Shown here: in pieces, positions 1 through 10,822 of the stretch
Position numbering within the stretch: position 1 is the stretch's first letter
How the letters are laid out: every line of letters starts with the position of its first letter
Source of the DNA: Dermatemys mawii
Lineage: Eukaryota > Chordata > Testudines > Dermatemydidae
Direction of reading: 5' to 3'
DNA: 64,000 bases
Assembly: GCA_007922305.1 (NCBI GenBank)
Contig: ML677374.1
Span: 6,805,619 to 6,869,618 of the forward strand
Position numbers and translations under genes: made by a program
The notes under the pieces: model-generated
What the model was told of the DNA's origin: nothing
Seen by the model: only the letters and a program-made list of their open reading frames with translations
Database searches by the model: none

Positions 1-2312
1 TGTGAATCTGACCCTGCTCCCATGGGCATAGAAGAACCTGCCACTGACTTCACTCAAGCAACATCAGGCCCCGGAGAAAGTTTTCGAGGCAGGCTGTCCA
101 CTGACACATTTTAAACACCACGATCCAAAACAAGCAGCAATTTGTGCTGCTTAGCCTGGCTCAGAAGAGCCCCGAGCAGACTAACTCACTCTGTGCCTAC
201 AATATTGACTCTCCTCTTTACCACAGTGTGAGTGCCCATTTGTCATGTTTAAAATGAATAATTTAATCTCTCTTGGGAGAAGGGAAAGATCCGGCTTTAA
301 TAGCGACATTTCATACACCCAAGCCAGTAACCTGATTAAAACCCCAGACAATGCTTCAGGAAAGGACCAGCCACTTAGTTTCCTTTCTCTCCGGGAAAGT
401 TCAATCTTCTAGATTTAGTTATTTCCCCAAATGGTGCCACAAGGAGCTTGTTGAAAGTAACTCAGGGTCTGCGATGTGCTTAATACTTATTTAATAAACA
501 CCTCACTCTTCTGTACCTCTTTTCATCAGTAGACCTCAAAGCATTTTACAAAGGAGAACAGTATTGTTCTCTTCATTTCACAGACACAGAAACTGAGTCA
601 TAAATTAGATGGTGACTTGGCCCAACAATCATGCAGCAGGCCAGTGGTAGAACCAGCAATAGAACCGAGCTCTTCTAACTCCTAGTCCAGTTCCCTATCC
701 TCTAGGCCACATGAGAGACCCCATCTAACCACAGCACTAGCAGTCATGCAAAGCACCCCTTAGTCAGTGTCTCTCAACCCTGATTCACAGAGTCCTCTGC
801 CTGGCCGCCCAGGCTCCTACCACTCCTTCAAGACTTTCCCACCCTAGGAAATCACATACCTGTTAGTTTCCCATGGTGTCCATGTTTAGCTGAGTACCTC
901 GGAGTCTGTTATCCATGTTGGCAGGAGGCAGACCGGCAGTGAAAGCCTTACGAGGGGGAAGTAGCACAGAAGCAAACTCTTTTCCGGGTTCAGAAATGCA
1001 CCCCGCAGGGCAGTGCTGAGGGGATTCAATCACCTAAGAGGGGCCTGGAGCCTTTGAATATGGGACCTTCTCACAACACATGATCACCCAGGCTCCTCCC
1101 CACATCCCCTTAAATGCCTGTGGAAAGGCAAGAATCCACCAATCACTGCTAGAGGGGAGGAGCTTTCTTCTGTTCCCCTCTCCCTACGCCCACCCTCCAT
1201 TTCATAAGGGCCAAAGCTGCACACCCACCCCATACAGCCCACTGATGGTGGCCAACAGCCTTTCCTCAGGTGGCTACCACCAAACACACGTGTGGAGTGT
1301 TCACTTCAGGGGAGGACACACCCAGGCCCGCTCCACCCCTAATCATGGCCCCAGCTCCTGGCCATGACTTCACTCTTGACCCCAGCCTCGGCCCCGCTAC
1401 TAGCCTCTGTCCGTCCACCAGCCTCAGCTCCCGGCCGCGGTTCTCTCCCCAGCCAAACCCCTACCCCCAACTGCAGTCCCAGCCTCCTTACCCCCGTCCA
1501 CGTTCCACTCCCAGCTCTGGCGTCTGGGCAGGGCATGACCATGAAATGTTGGGGGGGGCCACTGGCCTCAAAGCTCCCTGTGGATTAGTGGTTCTGTGTT
1601 GTTATGGCACAAACTGCCAATCAGAATGCAAATCAGGGCCCAATGCCAGATGGAAAACGGGCCCCTAATTAGCATGAGGCCATCAAACAGCCATCAGCTG
1701 GCACAGAGTTCTAGCCACTACTGAGCTGGACAGGCCAGCTTTGGTTCAGTGACTGAGAAGAGGAGGATTCCACCTCCTGTCCTGCACCATCACCCCCACG
1801 CCCTCTCCTAGTGCTATTCACTTTTTTAGAACAAAAAAACTCCCTCCTCTTTCTGAAGCGGAATGGGGTAGTTTGCTTTAAAAACAACCCTCAAAATAAT
1901 ATTTCTGTGCCTTGGCCAGCGTGCCTTTATTAACGCGGTCTCCGAACCACCACAGGGTAGGTCTGAAAAGTAAGACAGCTTCACCGAATGCAGTGGTGCA
2001 TCAGCACGGACATAGCATTCATTCAGAGGAGATTCCCAGCTCCGGCAGGGCAAGCACATCTTAGTAGCCAGCCAGGTGGAAGACGCCTGTCTCGGTGGAT
2101 GGATTCTGCTGTCAGAGCTCAAAATAAAGAGGCGGGATTTGGGCCAGCGATGAGATATGCACAGATTAATTCACTGGGGAACATCTCTCTCTTTGACTCT
2201 TCCTGTGGCTAGGGACAATGTTAGTACTGCTTCCTCTTACAGGAGGGAGCCAATGAGGGCTGATACTCTAGTGACACTGGAAAGTACTTGGTTATGAGTG
2301 GGTGGGATTTTC
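1..2312. other. Gene-free flank upstream of DUSP14
   Basis: No coding exon is recognisable here on either strand. The open frames are short, lack homology I recognise and mostly overlap a C-rich patch at about 1370-1550. One L2/MIR-type relic is listed separately. The stretch could be intergenic DNA or the first intron of DUSP14, whose non-coding 5' exon or exons cannot be placed from sequence alone. Confidence 0.55.
530..710 (+). repeat. Ancient L2/MIR-type interspersed repeat relic
   Basis: The sequence follows a layout common in amniote genomes: a 'caaagcattttacaaagg' block, an 'acagaaactgag' block, then 'gtggtagaacc' and a 'cctctaggcca' ending. Related relics in this window lie near 14340-14475, 26330-26470, 28350-28515 and 32520-32620. 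The family name is from memory; the similarity between the copies is visible. Confidence 0.45.
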
Positions 2313-2400
2313 ATGGGTTCATTGATTTATAGGCCAAAAGGGACCATCATGATTATCAAATCTGACCTCCTGTCTAGGCCCAGGTACTCAGCAATATTTA
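2313..2400 (+). repeat. Dispersed repeat with 'gggacc..atgatnatc..atctgacctcc' core
   Basis: This matches a short repeat common in turtle genomes (TTCATAGATT...AAGGCCA..GGGACC...ATCTGACCTCC). A second copy in the same orientation is at 9686-9800. It contains no gene. Confidence 0.5.
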
Positions 2401-2494
2401 GAATCCTAACATGCATTGATTTCAACAGGAGCTAGGAGTCTAAGTATATTTGTGGATTTGGGTCCTAACTCCTTTAGGAGCCTTCATGGGGGAT

Positions 2495-2617
2495 TATTAA
2501 GAGCAGGGTAGCCAAACAGCTGTCGGGGATGGTCTAGATAATACTTAGTCCTGCCATGAGTGCAGGGGACTGGAGTAGATGACCTCTTGAGGTCCCTTCC
2601 AGTTCTATGAGTCCATG
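2495..2617 (+). mobile_element. CR1 LINE 3' end fragment
   Basis: The block has the 3'-terminal CR1 signature of sauropsids: 'gggatggtctagataatac', 'gcaggggactgg', 'agatgacctcttgaggtccc' and 'ttccag', ending in a short 'tctatgag' tail. It is 5'-truncated, as almost all CR1 copies are. Similar tails occur at 50529-50626 and 55595-55731. No open frame remains. Confidence 0.8.
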
Positions 2618-4500
2618 AAAGTCCCAGATTATATAACCAAGCAAGGACAACTAAAACAAAGAGGAGGATTGAGTCATGGAAGGCGATTTTTCACTCCCCA
2701 GCCTCCTTTCCTAGCAGAAGTGTTTCAGGCACCTGAGGGGAGAACACCGTGATTCAGGATGTGTGAAAGGGGAAAGCAAACCGCTCTGCTTCCTGGTGTG
2801 AGAGCTCATACTAGGGTCTGCGCTGCGCTTTCAAACCCCTGTGGCCTCTATTATGTTGTGCTGCCCAGTCCAAAGGAGGACATTTAATGTTCCTGTGCTA
2901 ACAGCTGAACTCCTCTCTGAGGTGACAAGCGTGCTCGCGGTAGAAAGGGCCTGCTTTTTCATGCTCTGAATGTCTTCCTATGTCATTGGATTAGTCCAAG
3001 GCTTGGCTGCCTGCTTCGGGCATTTGAACATTTGCAGCTCTTCTCCCCGTAGTGTTAAGCTAGCTGCTGGTGGAAAGAGCCCCTCCCTCACCTTTTCTAT
3101 GGAGTACGGTCATAGTGACTCTTGTGTTACGAGCAACTGTGTCCGAGTCCAGAGGGGAGTGAGAAAAATAACTGACTTTATGAAGAGAGAGTAATTCAAC
3201 TGAGTTCAATGGAAACTTCGAGGGCAGACATTCAGTGAAGACTTGGGCCTAAGAAACACCACTAGCCAGAGGGAGGTGCAAGCTTTATCATAAATTGTGC
3301 ATGTGTGCGCGAGCATGCGCACGCACACACACACACACACACACACACATCTACCTACCTCACTGTGGTCAGCAGAGACACCCTCCACCCCCTCGCATGA
3401 ATACCTTGGCCCCATGCTAAAATTTCAGTCAGCAGGCTGTTTTGCCCACTGGAACCAGGCAGTAGAGGGACTGGGCATAATTATCTGTACCCAGCCACTG
3501 TATTACAGTTGCACCATCAAACAAACTCTTATTGGGGGAGTCCAGGACACAGGTTCCTAGCTCTCAAAAAGTAGCAAATTAACCCTTTCATGGTAGGGGT
3601 TGTAGATCAAAATAGGGTCACTGGGCCAGTGGTCAGTGATTAACGGCAAGTGTGAAATTCCTCCTCACTACTTTGCTATGGCTGCAAGGCTGTGCAGAGG
3701 ACTTCTGCTGCTTTGGGGAGCCTGGCAGTGTTCACTAACAATCCTAGGAACTGCAACGATGACTCTACGATCTGAGGAACTGGAGCATAGCTGACGGCAC
3801 TTCTATGCTAGCACATTATATTGGACACTGTCCTGGTTCCTTAATCTATGGGCCGTTCTGTTAAATTTACTGCAGTGAATAGCTACCACAATTGAGATAA
3901 ACAGGCCTTTATTTTACATTGATTTTATCCTCTCATGTTTCCGAGCGGGGCAGCATCCTGGGTATTCCAATGGCAGAACCACCATCAGTTGTGTGACTCT
4001 CAAATAGCCCCACATAACAATAATGAATATGTATCTGGTAAGGCAGCCAAGCAACATTACACATTAACCAGCAGCAAAAAATCCCCACCACTAAACAACT
4101 GACTGGAATTTTACACAGGCTGAGAGAGGCCATCTAAGGCTAGATGCTACAGGAAACACGCTGCAATTCACATGCAGGCAGCTTCATGCAACACAAGCTG
4201 GTGTGTGGTTTCCAGAGCAGGACTAGCTTGCGGAGTGTAAAAGTCCTAATGACTTGGTGTCTGCAGAAAGTTGTTTCCTGAAAGGCAGCAGCACTTCTAA
4301 AGTAGTCACTAAGCTGAAGAGCTTTGACTCTTCTGCTGGGAGCAGCCGGAGACTGGCACGTTGCACTGTCTGTTTGGTTGCTCATCTGACTGTTGCCAAT
4401 GAAGTGGTGTTTGTGGTGTGGGTTGTGCAGCGGGGATGGCCTTGGAGGCTGGCAATGGGATTTGGAGCATTCAGCAAGGAGCAGCATAACAGGATGTTCC
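2618..4500. other. Non-coding stretch, nothing recognised except a CA microsatellite
   Basis: No exon, RNA gene or clear transposon was recognised here. A (CA)n tract is listed separately. Confidence 0.5.
3324..3349. repeat. (CA)n microsatellite
   Basis: About 13 uninterrupted CA dinucleotides, preceded by alternating purine-pyrimidine sequence (gtgtgcgcgagcatgcgcac). The short open frames across it are artefacts of the dinucleotide run. Confidence 0.95.
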
Positions 4501-4514
4501 TGTGGGGGATTGTT

Positions 4515-4612
4515 GGCAGTAGGGATCAAACCCAGGACCGCTGGATCTGAAACCACGAGCCTCCATTCACTGAAGTCCACACAGGCTGGACAGACTCAAA
4601 CTTCTAGCTGAT
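4515..4612 (-). repeat. tRNA-derived SINE fragment (turtle Cry I-like)
   Basis: Read on the minus strand, the sequence has a pol III B-box-like segment (GGTTTGATCCC), preceded by text typical of the turtle tRNA-derived SINE (GATCCAGCGGTCCTGG, AGGCTCGTGG). A good A box was not identified, so the copy looks partial. It is not a tRNA gene: no cloverleaf was found. Confidence 0.5.
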
Positions 4613-5867
4613 TCAGCCACTACAGGGAGACAGGCAGGCACCCCGAGCAAGGTTACACGAGGCTGCCTGTTCAAGTCCAACGCAGGTCACTGGTGACAGA
4701 GCTGTTAATAAGTGGGGGTCCATGACACAAGCTGGTGGTCATCCTCCTGTCCCACTAGACAGATGGCTCCAATGGCAAAGCCAGCCTCCGCACAGAGCTT
4801 CAGGACAGAAAGAGCCCCGGAGTCTGACCTCCCCTCTCACTCCACTGTCGCTCCAGATCAAGGCCGGGGCTCCTTGGCAAAATCTGGAGGTTGCCCCGCA
4901 CAAATCATCATGAACCAAAAGGGCTGAGGTGCAGGGCAAGGGGCTTAAAAACTGCCAAGACGTCATGCTAGCCAAGTAAGTGTATTGTGCTGGAATTAGC
5001 CACAAGCTGTAGAGGCCTCACTCCTGCCTATGGAAAGAGCTGATGGGTCCAGCTTAATAGTTAAGCTTGACTCGACTGTTTTTTGGAACAGATCTGATTT
5101 CTACTAACTGTATTCTCTGTTGAACTGAATCGGGACAACAGACTGTGCCGCTGACTAACATCAAACATCCCTATGCAGAGTAGTTAAGGTGATGCAGGTG
5201 TCAGTCAAAGGCCCAATTACAAGTTTGCTGCCCAGCTCCGTCTGACTTTCAATGGGAATTAGGTGTCCAGCTGCCCTTTCTGTCTCTTACCATCTCCCAT
5301 TACAAGCATTGGACGTGTTGTCTTTAATCTTAATCGAGAGCAGAGCCACTCGCCAGAGAGAGGGAGGGAGGGAGAGAGAACGAGAACTACGTAAAGGGAC
5401 ATGGCCTCAAGGAAATGGGAACACATGGAGCTGCCTGGTTCCTAATAATAAAAGCTGAGCGGTGACTATATAGAGGAAAACAAGGACCTGAAATTCTATG
5501 TTAAAAAAATGCTTAGAAGTAGTCAAGGTGCCCCCGTCACCTTCATGGCTGGAAGGAACCCCCATGCCAAACTGATCACTAGCCAACTGCTTGTTCTAGG
5601 CTCGGAGAGGAGGCTTGTGGCAGTTCGAACTGGATTATGGCTGTATGGTCTCTCAGCAAAGCCCAAGTTTCGTAACCCAAGTGAAAACGATCAGGTGACT
5701 GCCATCACTTTGACTCTCAGCAGCATATTTGCATGTTGCCACCACTTACAGTCCAAGACAAAGGCCATCCAACGGCACATTTGCTGAGTTTCACACCTCC
5801 TTCCACAAAGGAGATGCACACTGGTTTTAAACAATCCTCTTCTCCTGCCTCCAGCTAGCTTGTCTCA
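4613..5867. other. Non-coding stretch, no gene seen
   Basis: Unique-looking sequence with a short GA-rich tract at about 5358-5385. The open frames here are short and resemble nothing I know. Confidence 0.5.
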
Positions 5868-6543
5868 GGCCATGGTTACACTGGCACTTTATAGCGCTAT
5901 AAAGCCCCCACGAGCGCTATAACCTACTCCCCGTCCACACTGGCAAGGCACTAATAGCGCTATAACCGTGGAGTTATAGCGCTATTATAAATCCACCTCC
6001 TCATGGGGAATAAGGGCTGTAGCGCAGCTGCTGTAGCGCTACAGCAAGAATGTGGACACCCACTGCGCTACAAGTGATCTCTGGAGATGCCTAGAGCCAT
6101 TTAAGGCAATTGACGTCTCTTCCCTTTGTTTTGAACTCGGCTGGAGGAATGCGGAAGTACCTCTTTAGAGTTTCTTTCTTAACTTGGCAGATAAGCAATG
6201 CAAATGTTTAAGGAGGGAGCCTGTGTGAAAACAAAGCCTTCTGTGAACGGAGGCTCACTAACAGGCTTTCAGAAAAACGGAAAAACCGCTGTCTCTCTCC
6301 CTCCGCATACACACAACGCGTCCCCCCTCACCCCCCTCGTTTAAAAAGCACGTTGCACCCAGCTGAATGCTGGGATACCTGCCCTAATGCGCTGCTCTTA
6401 ATGCCGCATTAAGTGCCCCAAATGTGGCCATGCTATACCGCAGGAGCATCTGAGTGTGGACATACAATAGCGCTATACATATTCCTGTATAAGGGGACCG
6501 CTATAACCTATAGCGCTATAATCTTGTAAGTGTAACCATACCC
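5868..6543. mobile_element. Non-autonomous DNA transposon (PIF/Harbinger-like MITE) with TAGCGCTA palindromes
   Basis: The ends are inverted repeats: GGCCATGGTTACACT on the left and, on the opposite strand at the right end, GGGTATGGTTACACT (13 of 15 identical). The element is flanked by the trinucleotide TCA on both sides (5865-5867 and 6544-6546), which fits the 3-bp target duplication of PIF/Harbinger elements, although TCA is not their usual TWA. Length is 676 bp and no transposase frame is present. The palindrome TAGCGCTA occurs five times inside, with near-copies. The superfamily is inferred from target-site length and end structure. Confidence 0.7.
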
Positions 6544-6797
6544 TCAGTTCCCGAGCCACAGCCAGCCAACGTCCAGCCTGCTCTGCACCTCTGAGTAGCA
6601 GCAAAGGTGCCTTAAGGTGTTGTAACAAAGCCCTCGGCATCCAGAAATCTAACTGTGCTGCATGCTACTGTCATGGGCAGCAGCAGAAGAGCTTTGATCC
6701 TCCTGCCCCCAAAAGACAGGATCCTCTTAGCCTAAAGGAGAACCTCAGTTAGCAGTAGAAAGTCTATGAAACATAGTTGAGCTGTTCTTAATTCTGT

Positions 6798-6811
6798 CCA
6801 CTAGAGGGCAG
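6798..6811 (+). promoter_or_regulatory. Candidate CTCF site
   Basis: The 14-mer CCACTAGAGGGCAG matches the vertebrate CTCF core (CCASYAGRKGGC) at every informative position. It lies about 4 kb upstream of the DUSP14 coding exon and has the same orientation as the motif at 10608. Binding is inferred from sequence only. Confidence 0.5.
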
Positions 6812-7679
6812 AGATTGACCTGCCACTTTGCCAGTTTCATTCCAATATTTAGAGGCATCCTCTGAGATTTTTGACTGCCTGCATCAGGCCCATGTAGTTA
6901 TTTATATAGCACTGCGGATGTGCATGGCTCTTTCTGAGCGAAGAACAAAAGCACTTGCAGCCTTTATTATGCCTCTTTGCACTGGCTAGCTGCCTTCCTA
7001 GCAGCTCAGATCAACCCTCCATACTGTGCCTTTTAAAAGTGGATCACAGCTACAGGGGATATAGTTCACCATTGGGAGTTTGCCTGCCCATTACACTTGA
7101 TTGGACACCTGACACCAGCTTACCATGTTTTATTTATCTGCTGAGATGTTGGCTCCGAAGACCAAATCATCTTTGCCTTTGGCCTCTGCTGTTCACCTGA
7201 GCTCCTTCCCATTTCAAGCTCAGCACATGGGTAGCTAAAAATCCACGTAAGGAAAAAAGTTTCCTTTCCTGCCTCCCATCCGAGTAACCCTCCCCGTGTA
7301 AGGCTAGAGCAATGCAGAGTGCATCAGCCATACCCAGCTCAAGTCTCTTGCTTTTGGTACCCAACGTGCTATATCTTGGTTAGCTAAATGAAAAATAGAC
7401 CCAAAAGATAGCAGGGAGTGAAAACCACTGTGTGAAATACTCAATGCTTTCTCAAAGGAGGCTATTAGTCACTCTTTGCCTTGGAGTTCGTCCACACCTT
7501 AGCAGCATTTTCAAGAGGACAGCTCTGTGTTGTTTTTTATGTTCATTCTTTCATGGAGCTCCATTATTTTTAGGCTAGTCTGTCTATATAAAAAGGGAGC
7601 TATCCCATTCAAATGGCTTCATTATCATCTGATACTGTACAACAAAACTAAGGCATTCATGTCACATTCCTGTAGCCAG

Positions 7680-7765
7680 ATCAGAAAAGCTGAGCACTGA
7701 ATTTGGCTTTGAGTCAACTGACTACAGCACTTTTATTCTCTGGCGTTGAAACTCATTTGAATGCT
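7680..7765 (+). repeat. Unnamed dispersed repeat, copy 1
   Basis: Shares 'cagaaaagc..ggcactgaatttggct', then 'gca.ttttat.ctctgg.gttg' and 'catttgaat' with 13018-13095 in the same order and orientation. I do not recognise the family. Confidence 0.45.
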
Positions 7766-7934
7766 TCTCTGTCACTAAACAGGATCATGAAATGATCATT
7801 TCCTCTCATCAGAGGAATGCTGGCACCCTACCTTAGAAAAAAACTATACCTTTGAGTAGCTAGCAGCCTGTTCTCCCATTGGACTCTTTGTGGTTGAGGA
7901 CACTTTAAAAAACCCTACAAGGGAAAAAGGTTGG

Positions 7935-8085
7935 TCTTGTGCTTAAGGCACTGGATTGGAATTCTAGAGATCTGGGCTCTATTTCCAGCTCTATCTACTA
8001 GAATTCACTGTGACACCTACAGCATGGAACAGTGAGACAGTTGTTTAACACATGTCTCAGTTCCTCCGCTTCTATGTTGTATCCC
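7935..8085 (+). repeat. MIR-type (core-SINE) relic
   Basis: A tRNA-like head (gcttaaggcactgg, gatctgggctct) is followed by 'tgtgacacc' and 'ctcagttcctcc', matching the order of MIR-type SINEs. The copy is heavily diverged. Confidence 0.5.
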
Positions 8086-8871
8086 TTGGCCTATACAGAG
8101 TTGCCAACGCTCATGGTATTTGATGGGTTTCTTAAAGCCTTTGTTCCTGGAGTCATGTCATTAGGTGAGAATCTCAGCTTTTCCTTTAAAAAAAAGGGCA
8201 ACCCCCCCCCCAAGCTTTTAGCCCTTAGAAATGTAGAGAAAGGGCTGACAATCAGATCCAGATGCACCCTAAAAGGCTCAAACCCCAGAAAACCAAGGAA
8301 ACCCAACATTTATCATTTGGATGATTCTGAATACTTGAGCCTGGCAACACAGTGTTGATTTAGGATGTAAGCTCTTCAGAGGCGGAGCAAGCTATTATCC
8401 TATGTATATTCAACATCTACCCCAATACTAGCAATTCCTTCTTCTTCTCCCAGTTCAGGTTTGGATTTGCTATATCAACCTCAGCAGCCGTCGTGGTACC
8501 TTAGTCACAATACCTTAGGGAGAGATCCACAAACAGAAATGTTCAGGGGAAATCCAAGGGCCCAAGACCCTTCCTTTACCATTCTAATGTAGAGTTGGAT
8601 GGGGATAATGCAGCGATTTTATTCCTTCGAGAAAGCTCGCTGACATACATGCTCTTGCTGGATGGGCACAGCAGAAATGTCCAGACAACTATGTAACCCA
8701 GCATGGCTGCATACATACATACGGCATCCAGGGCATTTGAACTCAAGACCATCAGCATCAAAACCTCGAGACCTTACTGGCCACTAGACGGAGATCGTAG
8801 CACACATTAAATCAGCATATTACAGATACATGCCAGAAAGCATACTGAGCCGGTTTAAAGTGTTACTAGGT

Positions 8872-9640
8872 TACTGATGGACCCTACCAAATTCACAGTC
8901 ATGAAAAACACATCGCGGACCGTGAAATCTGGTCTTGCCCCTGTGAAGTTTTGGCTTCTGTATGTTTTTGCCCTATGCAATACTAATTTCACAGGGGAGA
9001 CCAGCGTTTCACAAATTGGGGATCCAGAGGGGATCACAAGGATATTTGAATGGTGGAAGGCCACCATGTTTTGGCCGCCCTGCTCTGAAGGCAGCACTCT
9101 GCCCGCAGCAGCGCAGAAGTAAGGGTGGCAAGCCCATACCATGCCATCCTTCTGTGCTGCTGCCTTCAGAGCTGGGCAACTGGATAGTGGTGGCTGCTGA
9201 CCCAAAAAAGAGATCTGGGGTGGGGGGAGTTGTGGTACTTCTACCCTTCCGCGCTGCCGCAGGTTAGCGGCACTGCCGTCAGAGCTGGGCGGCTGGAAAG
9301 CGGCGGCTGCTGACTGAGGGCCCAGCTCTGCAGGCAGCAGCCCAGAAGTAAGGGTGGCCATACCACACCACACCACACCACGCCACCCTTACTTCTGCAC
9401 TGCTGCTACTGCTTTCCAGCCACCCAGCTCTGAAGGCAGTGCCCGCAGTGCAGAAGGGTAGCAGTACCACAGCCCCGCCCCCAATCTCCTTTTTGGGTCA
9501 GGATCCCTACAATTACAATACCGTGAAATTTCTGATTTAAATAGCTGAAATCATGACATTTAAGATTTTAAAAATCCTATGATCCTGAAATTGATCAAAA
9601 TGGACCGTGAATGTGATAGTTATTGAGGATCTAACGTATC
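8872..9640. repeat. Turtle-type dispersed repeat with internal inverted units
   Basis: The outer parts carry the 'accaaattcac.gtcatgaaaa' and 'ggaccgtgaa' text of a repeat widespread in turtle genomes. The middle holds GC-rich units built around 'cagaagtaagggtggc' (9114 and 9343) and its reverse complement (9382-9397), separated by a CACAC-type spacer. The open frames across the block are by-products of these units. The repeat class is unknown to me; a non-autonomous DNA element is the best guess. Confidence 0.6.
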
Positions 9641-9685
9641 TGCAGGACAGTGTTGAACACAAAATGTTATTGCAAGATTGTCTTT

Positions 9686-9800
9686 GATTCATAGATTTTA
9701 AAGCCAAATGGGACCACTAGATCATCTAATCTGACTTCCAGTATACCTCAGGCCATGAAATTTCACCCAGTTACCCCTGTACTGAGCCCAATAACTTGGT
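9686..9800 (+). repeat. Dispersed repeat, second copy of the 2313 family
   Basis: Contains 'tcatagattttaaagcca', 'tgggacca', 'atcatctaatctgacttcc' and 'caggccatgaaatttcaccc', in the same order as the copy near 2313 and extending further at the 3' side. Confidence 0.6.
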
Positions 9801-10607
9801 TTGACTTAAGCATAATTTGTGTTTGGCTAAAGCAAAACAATTCTTTGGATGAGTAACTCCCAACATCAGGCTGAAGAGAACAGCTGCCAATTTAATTTCC
9901 AGACTTTGATTGTTTGAAGATGACCTGCAAATTATTAAAATAAACTGGGAATGTGCCCCTCTTTGCTTCTCTATGGTCTATTGAGAAGAGCTACCAGGCT
10001 GGTGAGGAGGAGAGGAGGGAATGGGTGTTGAAAAGATTTTTTCTTGGTTCTGCCTAGTGGGTTTATTTGTTTTTAATCTCTGAAATAGCAGGAATGTCCA
10101 GCTCAGGTCTTTGCTGGAGGAAGTGTGGCGGTCCCAGAGGCTATGCACTGTTAGCTCATAAAGCATAAGTGAAGGGGGAAGGGTTCTCACTCCCTAACAA
10201 AGGCTTCCTTTCTCCAGTATATTAGTAATTGACATTAAAGAGGCATTAAAAAAAAGGAGTCTAAAAATCTTTTCCCCTAGTATTCATTCAGCTTTCACTC
10301 TCTTGGCTCTGGTAAATGGTACCATTTTATTTGTTCTCCAGGCAGTCTTCCAACTAGAAAGGACCTGACTTTCTTTCATATGTATAGGGATGACACACTT
10401 TCAGGCCTCTTTAGCTATGATAAAGGGAACAGAAGGGGAATCCCCTAATGTTTATTTTCTTTGTGGGTGACCTATTTTAGAGGTCTAAAAAGGAGAGAGC
10501 ATTTAAGAGGAAAGAGGTGTAAACTGTGTGGGTTTCACTATTATTTGTCCAGGGGCCCAACTGTGCACACAAAACAGAAAAGCTGTCCCTGACTAGGAGA
10601 TCTTACA

Positions 10608-10621
10608 CCACCAGGGGGCAC
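10608..10621 (+). promoter_or_regulatory. Candidate CTCF site next to the DUSP14 coding exon
   Basis: CCACCAGGGGGCAC is very close to the strongest CTCF core, CCACCAGGGGGCGC. It sits about 90 bp before the 3' splice site of the DUSP14 coding exon. Occupancy cannot be judged from sequence. Confidence 0.5.
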
Positions 10622-10708
10622 TCCAGGGCCTGGATACGATTCTGTCTTCCTACATTGGAGGGCTGCTGTTAGATCTGTCCCACTTACAGTGTTACTTGTA
10701 TTTTACAG

Positions 10709-10822
10709 GGTTAGTGACCAAGCGGAGAAAAGTTATTAAAACCTCTAGGCAAGACAATTTCCTTGATAGAAGATCACATTGGATCCCTTCCCATAATGGA
10801 AGCCTGAGAGCCAGGAACCTCC
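10709..10822 (+). other. DUSP14: DUSP14 5' untranslated part of the coding exon, with 3' splice site
   Basis: A pyrimidine-rich tract ending in 'gtattttacag' at 10708 makes a convincing 3' splice site 114 bases before the start codon. In other vertebrates the DUSP14 coding region sits in one exon preceded by non-coding exons, which agrees. No in-frame ATG upstream of 10823 would extend the protein. Confidence 0.7.

Larger units (their letters stand above)
6544..8871. other. Non-coding stretch upstream of DUSP14
   Basis: Holds a CTCF-like motif, a MIR relic and an unnamed repeat, each listed separately. No exon was found. Confidence 0.5.

Noticed and set aside
1270..1668. 132-residue open frame in a C-rich patch
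   Set aside because: Ser/Pro-rich low complexity, with overlapping frames on both strands and no recognisable homology or splice context.
3324..3349. CA repeat as a Z-DNA regulatory element
   Set aside because: Ordinary microsatellite far from a known promoter; nothing in the sequence supports a function.
4140..4580. 146-residue minus-strand open frame
   Set aside because: Runs into a tRNA-derived SINE and shows no domain; no splice sites were found linking it to a gene.
8855..9470. Overlapping open frames up to 173 residues
   Set aside because: Created by modular GC-rich units of a dispersed repeat, with frames open on both strands at once.
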